From Sphaerolaimus hirsutus (lineage: Eukaryota; Nematoda; Chromadorea; Monhysterida; Sphaerolaimidae), in contig OZ038458.1 in assembly GCA_964036195.1 (NCBI GenBank), positions 10,429,832-10,493,831 of the forward strand: 64,000 nt of DNA. The letters run 5' to 3'. Each line of letters opens with the position of its first letter. Position 1 is the stretch's first letter. Positions 25,001-35,010 of the stretch are shown here, piece by piece. Below the pieces are notes generated by a model that did no database searches, was not told the origin of the DNA, and was given only the letters and a program-made list of their open reading frames with translations. A program made the translations under genes and the position numbers.

Positions 25001-27378
25001 TATAGCTGTAAATGGGTGCGACCAAAAACAACAAGGACGAGAACGCCCATTGACGACACTGTAAAAAATAAACCAATTGTCAACAGACCTCTTCATATTT
25101 GGCAATGGTAGATATTTCTGAGTGCAGCAGTGCAGCCCATTCTTGTTCCCGTGGGGTCGTACCGAGCAGAAATGCCTGGTGACTCAGGTCGAGTTCTTGG
25201 AAGCTGCAAAAAACAAGTGATAAATTATGAGAAAAGGAACGAAAGTTTTGTGGTCAATAGAATATGTAAGACAAAAAGAAGTTCCGACAAAATCCATTAT
25301 TTTGATGGCATAATTCTCTTCGTTCCTAGCCTGCAGTAGAACAAGTATTTTCGACGATCTCTCAGAGCCTACAAGAAAAAATACTGGATGCATAAATGCA
25401 GAAAATGAAGAAGCTGTTCCGGATTCCGGAAGAGGGGATTCCAAGGTGTTCAACCTATTGAACGCAGCAAAACTTTGACAAATCGAATAAAAATTGAAGC
25501 TCAGTACTAGAGAAGGACAATTTTCAAACTGATTGATTTCTAAGTTAAATCAATTGTCATGCCCCATGGCCGTATCCAGGGGGGCGGGGGGGCTGCAGCC
25601 CCCCCCCCTTCCCGGGTGAGACCTGAAAAAATTAAGGAAAATGCGACTTTCGGTACAAATTTTGCGCATTTCTCCGTCCGTCAGGTAGTATTTCATCACA
25701 TCAGTTCCTGAACAAAATTTCCATAAAAATACACTTTTTGGCGTGCCTGTCGCTATGTGTGTATGTATATTTACATACATATACAGCGATAGTTGGCGCC
25801 AGCGCCATTCCATCACTGTGTAGGGAAAATTTTAGGGGGGGGGGTTCAGCCCCCCCCCCCGTTCGCCGGGCACCGTAAACAAACAGCCCCCACCACGCTC
25901 AAAAATCCTTGATAAGGCCCTGCCATGCCCGGATAGGGACAAGTTTTCTCACACTTCAAAATTGTCATTGATTCACAAAATAAAATACCAGTATTATAAC
26001 TGATAGCACAAAAAGAATGTCTCACCCAAGTACGTAAAGATGCGGCGGCGTGTCCTGCAGGCCGTGCGTCAGCCAGGGGCCCAGCGGTCGCACGGCCGAC
26101 TTGCCGTTCACGTTGAATGTGCCCGCGAATATGCTGCAATGAAACTCTGTATGTGTAATTTTTTTAAAGAGTTTCTGATTGGCATTACATTAAGAGCCCG
26201 AACTTCTTTAAGTGGGTTGAGAGCTTACCACACCTCTAGATTCCCAATAATCGCCCCGGATAATTGACAGATTATTTTTTTTTTGGGGGGGGGGTGTTAT
26301 GCTCAATTGGATACCCCTGTTTACGAAAATTCATAAAACACACCAGTAAAACTGCGCCCGGGCTGGGTTTGTTCATTCAATATGAGCAATTCTACACAAA
26401 TTGAACATCAGGTAGTACTACTTTGTTTGAGTATTCTTCACATAAGAGTATGTGAACGCAATAAATTGGCCACGGACATTCATGAAATCCCTGACAAAAA
26501 AAATTACCCCCATCCCCGATTAAACCTCCTCGAATTTCGCTGGAAATACAATAAACCCGTTGGGGGTATCCCTCCAGGACGAAAAATCACGGATATACCG
26601 GGTGGCGCACGTCAGGCGCACGGTTTCAATTGGCTCCCAAAGCGTCAATTTTCAATGAAAACAGCTCAAATTTGGTATGGGAGTAGATAAATGTCCCCCA
26701 TTTGTTGTGTTAAGTGCATAATTTCATATCGCAAGATTTCATGTCGGAACGCGAAGGACAGTTCCATGTGTGTGTAAACATGTCCCATTGTGTTTGGATG
26801 CGCATGCGGTGCAAATGGTTGAACAGCAACAGCAAAATGCTGAACTTTCAAGATGTGGTCAAGCTGACAAATTAACATATTATATGGGGTGCATTTATCT
26901 ACTTCCATGCCAAATTTGGACTATTTTTATGAAGAATCGATGGTTTGGTAGATGATTTAAACTGTGCACCACGTTCAAACACGTATGAAACTGTGCTTCA
27001 CGTTCCGACATGATATCGTGCGAAATTAAATTATGCACTTAACACAACAAATGGGGGACATTTATCTACTCCCATACCAAATTTGAGTAGTTTTCATTCA
27101 AAATTGACGTGTTGGGAGCCAATTGAAACCGGGCGCCTGACGTGCGCCACCCGATAGATGTCGACTGACCTCCAAGTCTCAAAATCGCAATACTCCCTCT
27201 CCCTGGCCCTCATAACCTCCTCGACTAGCGCGCGAGCACTCGCAACCTCCACATCGTCAGCGTCGATTTCTTCCCCAGCGCTGCTGTCGTCGTCATAGGA
27301 GGCCGCGCGCAAGCGCAGATCGTTGCGGCTAGATGCATTCGACTGGTGGGCGGAGCTTGTGACTGATGTGGTCGCCAT
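13011..27378 (-). CDS. OCRL: OCRL/INPP5B-type inositol polyphosphate 5-phosphatase (5-phosphatase + ASH + RhoGAP-like)
   Basis: Removes the 5-phosphate of PI(4,5)P2 on endosomes, Golgi and cilia. Exons (-): 27378-27170, 26133-26026, 25203-25089, 18256-18036, 17845-17371, 17132-17022, 16659-16474, 15022-14807, 14381-14198, 13836-13685, 13298-13184, 13114-13011; 731 aa. Catalytic domain at about 70-376: FAGTFNVNGK, GFQELDLS, RLIGMLL, VMGNKGGVAV, NSHLAAG, RNQDY, WVGDMNYRLDD, PTYKYDTGTDEWD, PAWCDRVLWY, SDHKPV. ASH domain at about 414-545 (VRNLGRLPCEYLF, LVLHLRHGRDFFVTV, SCFGRSL). RhoGAP-like domain at about 550-731 (PIPRQLWMLGEHV, LLRMLDSLAEPIVP, TFQYIATLLRDLLAHK, GSIFAPMLFG). The N-terminal PH domain (over 100 residues in human) is absent unless exons lie upstream. 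The RhoGAP arginine finger is not seen (GLRQHNLFE), as in human OCRL. The least certain splice sites are the donors at 14807 and 14198. Confidence 0.95.
15100..15514. mobile_element. hAT-like MITE, GGCGCC family (OCRL intron 7)
   Basis: TIR CAGGGACGTAGCCAGG / CCTGGCTACGTCCTTG; perfect TSD CTACCGAT at 15092-15099 and 15515-15522. Central GGCGCC array and ATACATATACAGCGA motif. Confidence 0.88.
15570..16325. mobile_element. Element with inverted TTTCGCACA(T/A)ACGCCTG arrays and a perfect TSD (OCRL intron 7)
   Basis: The direct repeat GTCTGGCAG (15561-15569, 16326-16334) brackets it. Arrays near 15577-15780 and 16170-16320 alternate TTTCGCACA and its inverse TGTGCGAAA. CCGGGCACCCCAAACT and AGTTGGGATGCCCGG mirror each other inside. 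A second TIR sequence (about 15836-16100) interrupts the middle. Confidence 0.75.
16715..17005. mobile_element. CCGTATT-family element filling OCRL intron 6
   Basis: CCGTAATTACTCAAATAATC and inverse, TA flanks at 16713-16714 and 17006-17007. It makes up 291 of the 362 bp between exons 6 and 7. Confidence 0.75.
17180..17340. mobile_element. CCGTATT-family element filling OCRL intron 5
   Basis: CAGTATTTCTTCGAAATACC and inverse, with TA at 17178-17179 and 17341-17342. It makes up 161 of the 238-bp intron. Confidence 0.7.
17853..18031. mobile_element. Introner-like TIR element forming OCRL intron 4
   Basis: CAGTCCCAGACGCTGTAAAA and inverse GGGTCTGGGACTG enclose arms of GTAAAATG / CATTTTAC units. 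The intron (17846-18035, 190 bp) is almost entirely this element. The mirrored tips extend to CCTGGGGGCAGTCC and CCAGGTGCCAGTCC, so they overlap the acceptor and donor on the gene strand. No TSD was found. Confidence 0.7.
19400..19747 (+). promoter_or_regulatory. GC-rich 5' flank of the nested gene
   Basis: The stretch immediately upstream of the nested ATG is markedly richer in GC and CpG than the rest of the intron and lacks a recognisable repeat. That fits a CpG-type promoter or 5'UTR. Reading frames on both strands here look like composition artefacts. Confidence 0.3.
19748..23208 (+). CDS. Uncharacterised 330-aa basic, disordered protein nested in an OCRL intron
   Basis: Three exons, 19748-19909, 20118-20412 and 22673-23208, join with matching phases (0, then 1) into 330 codons. 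The gene lies wholly inside OCRL intron 3 on the opposite strand. The ATG context (ggcATGGGC) is good. The start MGGEQS fits the N-myristoylation pattern MGxxxS (inference only). The rest is Arg/Ser/Pro/Ala-rich with no visible membrane segment or folded domain. It has acidic runs (DSDDES, SDNEQTGDETG), basic patches (RGTARWKRR, RRLRRKLN) and an acidic end (DLQLTDLE). Exon codons are GC-rich like those of the neighbouring real genes. Its second intron (20413-22672) consists almost entirely of three nested transposons. I do not recognise the family. It could be lineage-specific or a fast-evolving signalling or ciliary protein. The gene model rests on codon use and splice logic only. Confidence 0.6.
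20631..22441. mobile_element. TA-flanked Tc1/mariner-like element, degenerate, itself interrupted
   Basis: TIR CCGTGCAGAATAGTTGAGAC, exactly mirrored at the right end, TA on both sides. An inner direct copy CAGAATAGTTGAGACTTTTC at about 20837 suggests IR/DR-type ends. The phrase TAACTTTTGATTGGAAAGAG occurs twice. No open transposase frame. Class is inferred from the TA flank and TIR style. Confidence 0.7.
21836..22389. mobile_element. hAT-like MITE, GGGATC array family (innermost of the nest)
   Basis: TIR TAGGGTTCAAACGGGA / TCCCGTTTGAACCCTA-type; perfect TSD CCCCCAGC at 21828-21835 and 22390-22397. The arms are CGGGATC arrays in opposite orientation. Confidence 0.9.
23495..23931. mobile_element. 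hAT-like MITE, GGCGCC family (OCRL intron 3)
   Basis: TIR CAGGGCCGTATCCAGG / CTGGATACGTCCCTG; perfect TSD TTCTCGGC at 23487-23494 and 23932-23939. Confidence 0.88.
23960..24197. mobile_element. GGACCGC-family MITE, reverse orientation (OCRL intron 3)
   Basis: CTCGGCGGGCCGCATGCGAT...GCATACCTTGCGGTCCACCG; contains ATGACGTCAT near 24006. Inverse of the family at 1846 and 10116. Confidence 0.65.
24712..24873. repeat. Near-perfect inverted repeat with AAGTGAAAT arms (OCRL intron 3)
   Basis: CCAGTTCCGCAAGTGGAGAA and inverse CTTCTCCACTTGCGGAACTGG bracket CAAAAGCGAAGTGAAAT and its mirror. It resembles the GTGAAGTG family at 3012-3315. Confidence 0.7.
25565..25922. mobile_element. hAT-like MITE, GGCGCC family (OCRL intron 2)
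   Basis: TIR CATGGCCGTATCCAGG / CTTGATAAGGCCCTG (diverged); TSD TCATGCCC / CCATGCCC (7 of 8). Confidence 0.75.
26599..27153. mobile_element. Foldback element in OCRL intron 1
   Basis: Long inverted arms start CGGGTGGCGCACGTCAGGCG and continue through ACCAAATTTGGTATGGGAG-type sequence for about 130 bp each, with a roughly 300-bp AT-rich spacer. No ORF of note. Confidence 0.75.
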
Positions 27379-29325
27379 TGGGGCGGAGTGTCTGCGAGGG
27401 GGCCGTTGCGATGTGAGTTATTTCGTTATATTGTGATGCTGGACAAGCAGAGCGAAAAAAAAACAAGCGTGCGCGATTATACGCATAAGATTTGATCTAG
27501 ATTCTGTCGAGGTCGGTTGACTGATATGATCGAACCAGACAGACCATAGAAGACAACCCGCACCATAAGGAAACCCAAAAGCAGAGTTGGAAACAAACCA
27601 CCAAGGAATGGAAACCCCAAGACAGCGGACAAACCCATGCAACATGAAACAGTGGCGAAATGGAGACAGGAACAGCTTCACATCTTACCCCTTCAGGCCA
27701 TTGGTCGACGGGCGTATAGTGTCAGTGTAGAAATGAGACATCTTGGCACCATTGGATTGTAGAATCTGATTGTGAATACTGTAAACTGTGGAGACCCAAC
27801 TTGCAAATAAAAAAATGTCATGCCCGCGAACATGGAGCAGGTGATTTTCCGCTGCACTTTCATCAAAATGGAAGATTTCAAATATTCATTTTAACTATTC
27901 ATTTTACAAATGCAATAACATCACAATACAATAACAAATGTGTTGTTTATCCAAGTTCCAGAACGAATCCACTGTCGACGAAAAATGACATAAAAAAATT
28001 ACGACACATCGTTCAGCGCAATTTACGCACAAAAACAAACATACAGATATCTTCTTCCCATATGTAAATACGATCAGGATACAGGGGTTTAGTATAAGTT
28101 TAGTCGGAAAACGGGACGGTTGAAAATTTCGTTTTTTGGTGTATTAGCATTTGGGGGTGCTGCATCCAGCCCCCACCCAACACTAGACCCCTGGTAAGGT
28201 GACACGAACAGAAACACGTATATAGACACCGCAGATGGCAAACTAAATACGATTTTTCAAATTTTTAAATATAAAAACAATACTACTGTATATTCATTGA
28301 ATAAGCCCCTCACTGAAAATGTAGAAATTAATTCGACCATCCGACTAAAATGAATACATATGCGTTAAAACACACTGCGTTATTCAATGTTAAAAATTAC
28401 AGGATAGAAGTTCCGGCCGACATACGGCGAAAAATCAGAAGCTCCCACCCCCCCAAAAAAAACCCAAGTCGAATAACTATTTACCTGGGGCGTTTTCATC
28501 AATATACGGTATTTCGAAAATCGATCGATGTCTGTGTGCCAAAATAATACCCATCGATCATTATTTTACAGAACAAAAACAGTAACGTATAAATCGGAAT
28601 AAAAAAATCGAGACCTACAAAATTGCAACATCATCAACCATTGGCTGAACAACCTAATGCGTGGACATTTCGTGAACGGACTTACGCATGCTACCGCAAT
28701 TTCTGAAGAGCAACGTAATTCTAAATTGTACGCTAGAGTGCAAATTGATTATTGTATTTGCAGCGGAAGAAATGTCGTGGGTTTTCCTGATAAATTATTT
28801 AGACTTGATTAAGCTTGATCGAAGAAGATTTACACACGAATAGCGTAGACAGGTGCTTTTTCAAGCATTTTTAAAAAATAATCCGATTTTTTAGAATAGC
28901 AACACGTAATAAGATTTTTCGATTAAATAATCGTTATAATTAAATAGGGAAACTGGAAAAACATATTTTTGACCAACCCTTCACACTGATAAGTTATTTT
29001 TCAATCACGCGCTTTTTAAAACTTACTTACAAATATATCCCGACAGATGCTGTTTTAAAAACGATCCCCCATAATATGATCCTTAATGGTCAACGCCCAA
29101 ACGCAATATATTTTACCTGTGATGTCTAGCAACAAAGCAATTTCAAATTGGCGCTTCCGTATACGTTTCTTCACAACAATAAATCAGTACATAGAACTGA
29201 ATGTAACTCCGCGCACTAGTTTGTCAAACATTTCTGTCAACTTTTTCTACCAAAACAGTTGACAAAAGTGTTTGAAAACCCCCCACCCTAAACTAGTGTG
29301 CAGCGTCACAATGCGTCACACGTCA
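27379..29325. other. Intergenic between the hnRNP stop and the OCRL start
   Basis: Both flanking genes run on the minus strand, so this holds the hnRNP 3'UTR and OCRL promoter. A CACTAGTTTG...AACTAGTGTG TIR repeat (29213-29301) lies just past the hnRNP stop. Otherwise AT-rich with nothing recognised. Confidence 0.35.
29213..29301. repeat. Short ACTAGT-ended inverted repeat in the hnRNP 3' flank
   Basis: GCACTAGTTTGTCAA and TGACAAAAGTGTTTGAAAAC...AACTAGTGTG form a small hairpin 25 bp past the stop codon, probably inside the 3'UTR. Confidence 0.5.
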
Positions 29326-32300
29326 TCACCACTCCCCATAGCCGCCGCCGCCACCGCCGCCGTACCCACCTCCGCCGCCGCCGCCTCCATAAGGGGGCGG
29401 AGCCATGCCGCGACCGGAGCCGCCGCGAGAGTCAAGGAACAACTCGATGTAGCGCTCGCCTGAATTTTTTTAATTTTTTTGTGAAAATTGAAAGGTTCAA
29501 TTGGGTGAACACGTTGGATTGGGCGTGGGGAAATTTCGACTGCGATATTCTAAATATTCAGTAATAAATATCTGATGCCATTTACCGCGCCAAGCCCTGA
29601 AATCGGAAAAGAAAAACCCTATAAAGGTATTTAAAGGGAGAAACAATACCTATATTTCCCCTGTCCTTCTTCATGGCCTCGACGGCATCATTGTGCGTGT
29701 AGAACTCGACTTTGCCCTCGCCACTGGGCCGTCCAGTTTTGGCGTCATCCAACAGCTTGATGCTGGCAATTTCCAGCGGCCGGAAGAACTGCCAAGGGGT
29801 GCGACAGATTAGACGCTTATACGAAGTTAATGGCGTATACTCATCGACAGTGTGCAAACACGATTCCCGAACCACAAGGTGTGCACACTGTCGCGCGGTT
29901 GGACTAGCGGCAGTATTGGCGGCGCAGCCTCGCATAACCCCCACCTGGACAATGTCGTATTCCTTAGCGCTGAAGGGCAGGCCGCGCATGCGCACGTGGT
30001 GTCCGGTGGATGGCCCCCTTGGTCTTGGGCCACCGCCGAATCCACTCGGGTCGCCCCCCGCCCACGGAGCCCCGCCAGGAGGACCCCCCGCCCCCATCCC
30101 GTACCCGCCCCCTGCGACACCCCCAAAGCACACATTCGGAACAGGTAACTGGGGTACTGGGCACCGTGGCAGGTGGTGGTCGAGCCAGACATCCGGCGAA
30201 TTTAAAAAGTCATAAAGTATTGTATTTTTTCCGCGAAACCGACCCAACCCACCCACCCACTCGCCCCACGATGTAAAATGAATGAAATTGAATGATTCAA
30301 ACGGAAAACGCACCATAACCGCCATATTCACCAAAGCCTTCGTAACCAGGGTATCCGTAACCTCCGTAGGCAGCGTATGGATCTGCAGTACGCGCGCAAT
30401 TGCTTAAACCTCAATCAACGAATCCAAAAACACACAAATTACTGCACCTCCATACATTCCGCCATAGGGCTGCCCCCACGGCTGTTGGGGACCATAACCG
30501 CCGCCGCCGTGCCGATCGTACGGACCGGGGCGCCCACCCCCGCCGCGCGGCGGGAACTTGCCGCCGCCGCCGCCGCCTAGACCAACAGTGGAGTACTTGC
30601 TGGTGGCTGCACGGGCGTGCCATGCCATTGGTGTGAGTGTGACGATTGGTAAGCCCCCCGCCCGAATAAGCCCCCCCCCCGTCTAAAGAAATGGCAGTGA
30701 GTGATAAAAAGTTCACGACTTAGCGACGCCTCCTGGTGTAAAATTACACCCTACAGATAGGGTTCAAACGGGATTGACTTTTCGGGATCGGGATCGGGAT
30801 TCACTTTTTGAGATTTCGGGATCGGGATCGGGATTGGGGTTTCGGGATCGGGATCGGGATTGGTATTTTGAGATTTCGGGATCGGGATCGGGATCGGGAT
30901 TGGCCGGGATTGGGGTCACGGGATCGGGATCGGGATTGGGATTGTCATTTTTTCGGGATCGGGATTGGGGTCTAGGGATAGAGATTTTTATCACTGTTCT
31001 GGCATTCACAGTTGTTCATAAAGGTCTCAAAACACTGTTGGATGCCAGAAAAGTGACATAAAATGGACGCTGGGGGTTTGTGTTCACATTTTTGCATGCA
31101 AAAATGTCATTTTTTCACTTTTTATAATTTCCACTATTTTTTCCGGGATCGGGATCCCGGACTTGGGAGATTCTCGGGATCGGGATCGGGATTTGAAAGT
31201 TTTCGGGATCGGGATCGGGATTGGTATTTTTGGATTTCGGGATCGGGATCGGGATTGGGGTTTCGGGATCGGGATCGGGACTGCTAAATCCCGGAATCTC
31301 ACGGGATCCGGGATCGGGATCCCGTTTGAACCCTACCTACAGATGCGCCCCAGCAGTATTTCGATAAATCTTTCTAAAAAGTAACAGTTTTGGCAGTTCC
31401 GATTCCGACGAGTGCTGCTACCAACGTCCAACCCATCCACAAAAATACATAAACCCAGAAAAATACAATCGCACATTCGCGTGACCCCCCTGACCCACTG
31501 GATGGCTTGTCGAACCAGTCGCTGGGCAGGGCGGGCTGCGGCGGCTCGTAGGCGGGCATGACGCCCATTTTCCTCAGCGCCCTGCTCAAGTCCTCCGAGC
31601 TGCTGCGGAACACCTCGATGTAGCGCCGGTTCATGTAGGTCATGTGCTTTTCCATGGCTTTGTCCACCTTGTACGGGTCGGCCAGCTGCACGAACGCCTC
31701 GCCAGACAGGCGGCCGTCTTTGTCCTCGACCAGCGTCACGCCGTCCGGTTTGACTTGCAGAGCTGTGATTGGGATATTGCATGTGTAGAAAAGCGATGCA
31801 CTTCTAAACACACTTTTGTCACACGAGTTTCACACAACTTTGTGACAGGATGGCGAAGGCGAATATTTTTGTCATGGAAAGGTTCCAAGATTGAACATAC
31901 CAGGGAAATCAATTCATTTAGTAAATTGCCCCGACGGAAGAAAAAACCAAAGAAACTGATAGCATGCTTAAAACGCTGCGACGATCTGAAAATGCCCCAG
32001 AACAACCGACGGTTGAACCAATCGATGACATCCTCCTTGGTCGCACTGAACGGCAGACCGCGCAGTCGCACCACCCCATCGTAGTTCGGCGGCCCGTTCG
32101 CGCCGCCGGCAGCGCCGGACTTGGAGCCGCGCGTGGAAATCATGTGCCACATTTCGGTCGCGGTCGCGGGGAACACTGAAATGAAACATAGAAGTTCGAA
32201 TGGAATTTAACAGCAACGGGCACGGCAGGGGTCTCCAGGATTTTAGCGCTCCCGGTGGCTGTATAGCAAATCGCTATGTATAGCTGTAATGTATAGCTCC

Positions 32301-34517
32301 CGATAGCAAATCGCTCCTCCGGGGGGATAGATAGCTGAAAAATTTTCTGGGGGGGGCTGGGGGGGCTTGGGAGGGGGGGCTGGCGGGGGCACAATATATA
32401 GGCTTTTTCAAAGTTAAGAAGGCAGAAAGGGGGAAAAAATCGCTAATAATCGGTTAAAAGTATCCAAAAGTAAGTAGGTATAAAATGGCTAAAAATAGGT
32501 ATATAACCATGTAAACACCTTCCCGATCAAGTCCGGCCGCCTATTTTTTTTTCACTTAGCAGGCCATATCTCCGGTTGCGGGAGGGGTGGAAAACTAAAA
32601 ACTGGGTTGTATTTAGGCCCAACCCCCCACTACCCCGCATGAATAAATGGGGCAGCGGCGACTCACTATAGAGGGGGTCGCCATATACGTGAAAAAAATT
32701 TGCAGCGTTTTCACTGTCCCGCACAGGTCCGGCCCCCAGTTGATTTCTTACACTGCGGGTCCCGTATCTCCACCTGTGGGAGGGGTATAGATCTAAAATT
32801 TTTGGGGGGCTGTCGCCAACACCCCTCCCATACTATACACTGGCCAAGCAGTTTTTGGCAACTCACCACAGTGTGGGGTGCAAAGTTTGAAATTTATTAA
32901 AATGTTACTGTCCCACACAAGTCCAGCATCAAATTGAATTTCAAAAAAATGGACACTTTTGTGTTGTTTTAACACTAATGTGGTTGACAATGTGAAATAA
33001 GCATGAAATATCCTCTAAAAAATATCTTATCCGACCTAAAACTGGCCACCACATGAACCCCTTCCCCCAAGTGGGTTACAACAAAATCACTTTTCACAAC
33101 TTTTTTATTAGACACTTGAACGGCTGGTTTACAATAATTTATAGGGGAGGGTTAAAGGTCTCAAGTTGTGTAAAAAATCTTACCTCAAAAATGCCTTCAT
33201 AAGAAAATTTGCTGGGGGTGAATTTCAAATTGTAAAAATGACATCATTGCAGGAACAAAAATAGGCAAAATTCACTATTTTAAATTTACCCCCAGCAAAT
33301 TTTCTTATGAAGGCATTTTTGAGGTAAGGTTTTTTACACAATTTGAAACCTTTAACCCTCCTCTATAAATCATTGTAAACCAGCAGTTCAAGTGTCTGAT
33401 GAAAAAGTTGTAAAAAGTGATTTTTTTGTTGACCACTTGGGGGGAGGGGTTCATGTGGTGGGCAGTTTAAGGTCGGATAATATATTTTATAGAGGATATT
33501 TCATGCTTATTTCACATTGTCAACCACATTAGTGTTAAAACAACACAAAAGTGTCCATTTTTTGAAATTCAATTGGATGCTGTACTCGTGTGGGACAGTA
33601 ACATTTTAATAAATTTGAAACTTTGCACCCCACACTGTGGTGAGTTGGCAAAGACCGCCTGGCCAGTGTATAGTAGGGGAGGGGTGTTGGCGACACATCC
33701 CCAAAATTTTAGATTAATACACCTCCCACAGGTGAAGGTACGGCACCCGCAGTGAAAGAAATCAGTGGGGGCCGGACCTGTGTGGGACACTATAAAAGCT
33801 GCAAATTTTTTTTGCACTCGGCGACCCACCCTGTAGGGGGTCGCCGCAACCCCTTCAATTCATGCGAAGTAGAGGGGGGTTGCGCCAATATCTACCCCAA
33901 GTTTCAGCTTCTGGCGCGTCCTAGAACAGGAGATAGGACGTCAGAAGTGAAATAAAAAATGGGGGCCGGACTTGATAGGGAAGGTGTTTATATAGCACGA
34001 TTTTGAAGGTGAAAAACTATTAAAAGGTGCGAAAATTAGTGATTTTGAGCGAAAATTGGGGCAAAATTTCTCAAAAACCACTCCAGATGGATAGATAGCT
34101 GAGCGATTTGGGGGGTGGCAGCCCCCCTCCCCCCTAGGAGACCCCAGGGACACGGAAAATACCCACCTTCCACGTATCGATGTCCCATGTAATCCTGGTC
34201 TTTTTTCAGCGCCGTTTTATAAGAATCTTCATCGTTGAACGACACGTACGCCTCGCCGCTGGGCCGGCCGTCGCGCGTCATGATGAACTCGATCATGTTA
34301 ATGCCCAGACTGGCGCCTGCATAGATCAATTAGAATCATTAACCCTTGGCAGATGCCAGCATTCTTGGACATGTGCCAAGTTAATAATAGAATTGGTGAA
34401 AGCTTGGTAAGAGAAACTGAGAAACCAACCTTCAAGAAACGTTTTTAGCTCGCTCTCAGTGCACGACCACGGCAAGCCGCGGATGCGAAGCGCCAATTCA
34501 CAAGATGCCTCTCCCAT
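29326..34517 (-). CDS. HNRNPH: hnRNP F/H-family RNA-binding protein (three quasi-RRMs)
   Basis: G-tract-binding splicing regulator of the hnRNP F/H (fly Glorund) group. Exons (-): 34517-34430, 34316-34167, 32175-32011, 31762-31495, 30599-30448, 30382-30314, 30111-29945, 29788-29650, 29459-29326; 443 aa. qRRM1 at about 8-85 ([45 protein letters not shown]). qRRM2 at about 112-195 ([42 protein letters not shown]). A Gly/Tyr-rich region follows (about 225-325; [23 protein letters not shown]). qRRM3 at about 330-410 ([41 protein letters not shown]). The Gly-rich tail ends GYGEW. The RGLP(W/F) signatures are those of quasi-RRMs. The exon 4/5 junction has alternatives; I used the donor at 31495 with the acceptor before 30599, which keeps the Gly-rich frame. 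Confidence 0.94.
30758..31335. mobile_element. hAT-like MITE, GGGATC array family (hnRNP intron 4)
   Basis: TIR TAGGGTTCAAACGGGA / inverse; perfect TSD CCTACAGA at 30750-30757 and 31336-31343. The core CTGGCATTCACAGTTGTTCA is shared with 21836-22389, 41100-41160 and 54020-54080. Confidence 0.92.
32512..33990. mobile_element. 1.48-kb foldback element (hnRNP intron 2)
   Basis: The arms are inverted copies of about 700 bp each, centred near 33250. Outer tips TAAACACCTTCCCGATCAAG / CTTGATAGGGAAGGTGTTTA. Mirrored landmarks include TTTCATGCTTATTTCACA-type and GCATTTTTGAGGTAAG-type sequence. No transposase ORF. Confidence 0.8.
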
Positions 34518-35010
34518 TTTTGTCTCAGTCGGAAATCAGTGAATTTTTCGATTTTCTCTTCAATTTTTTATGTTTTTATCTTGATGAATGTTTGTGTGTT
34601 TGGGAGCTTGTTTGTTTGCTTGTTTCCGACACAGGAGCCTTGAGAATAGAAACTAGTTTTGGACAAAATTGATCGTATCATGTTATCCAAGCATAAAGTG
34701 TTGCCTAGATCCGATTATGCAGGATGAAACGTCGTTGTGACATGACAGACAAAACTAATAATCAACTTGGATTCATCTGTAAGTTATGACGTCATCGCCA
34801 TTGTGAAATTGTCAAATGTGCAGATTTTGTCCTCGCCGAATCGTAATTTCAACGTAACGGTGTACTTAGAAAGTAACTGAACATAGAAAATCATATTCGT
34901 GCATGTTTACTTACACACGCGGGGTGCGCATCACTTATCTACGTGCGAGTTAGAAATTTGGCCGAGTGCCAAATTGTTCAAAAAGGAAATCCCGACCCAG
35001 CTGATCGGCG
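34518..35010. promoter_or_regulatory. Divergent promoter shared by the hnRNP F/H and RRP12 genes
   Basis: 493 bp separate the two start codons, which point away from each other. The stretch holds a perfect CRE/ATF palindrome, TGACGTCA (34787-34794), followed at once by TCGCCATTGTG, which contains a YY1-like GCCAT core. No transposon is recognisable in it, unlike almost every other non-coding stretch of similar size here. Both products are RNA-processing or ribosome factors, so shared control is plausible but inferred. Confidence 0.6.
34787..34794. promoter_or_regulatory. CRE/ATF palindrome TGACGTCA in the divergent promoter
   Basis: Exact 8-bp CREB/ATF consensus, about 216 bp upstream of the RRP12 ATG and 270 bp upstream of the hnRNP ATG. 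Seen directly; function is inferred. Confidence 0.5.
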
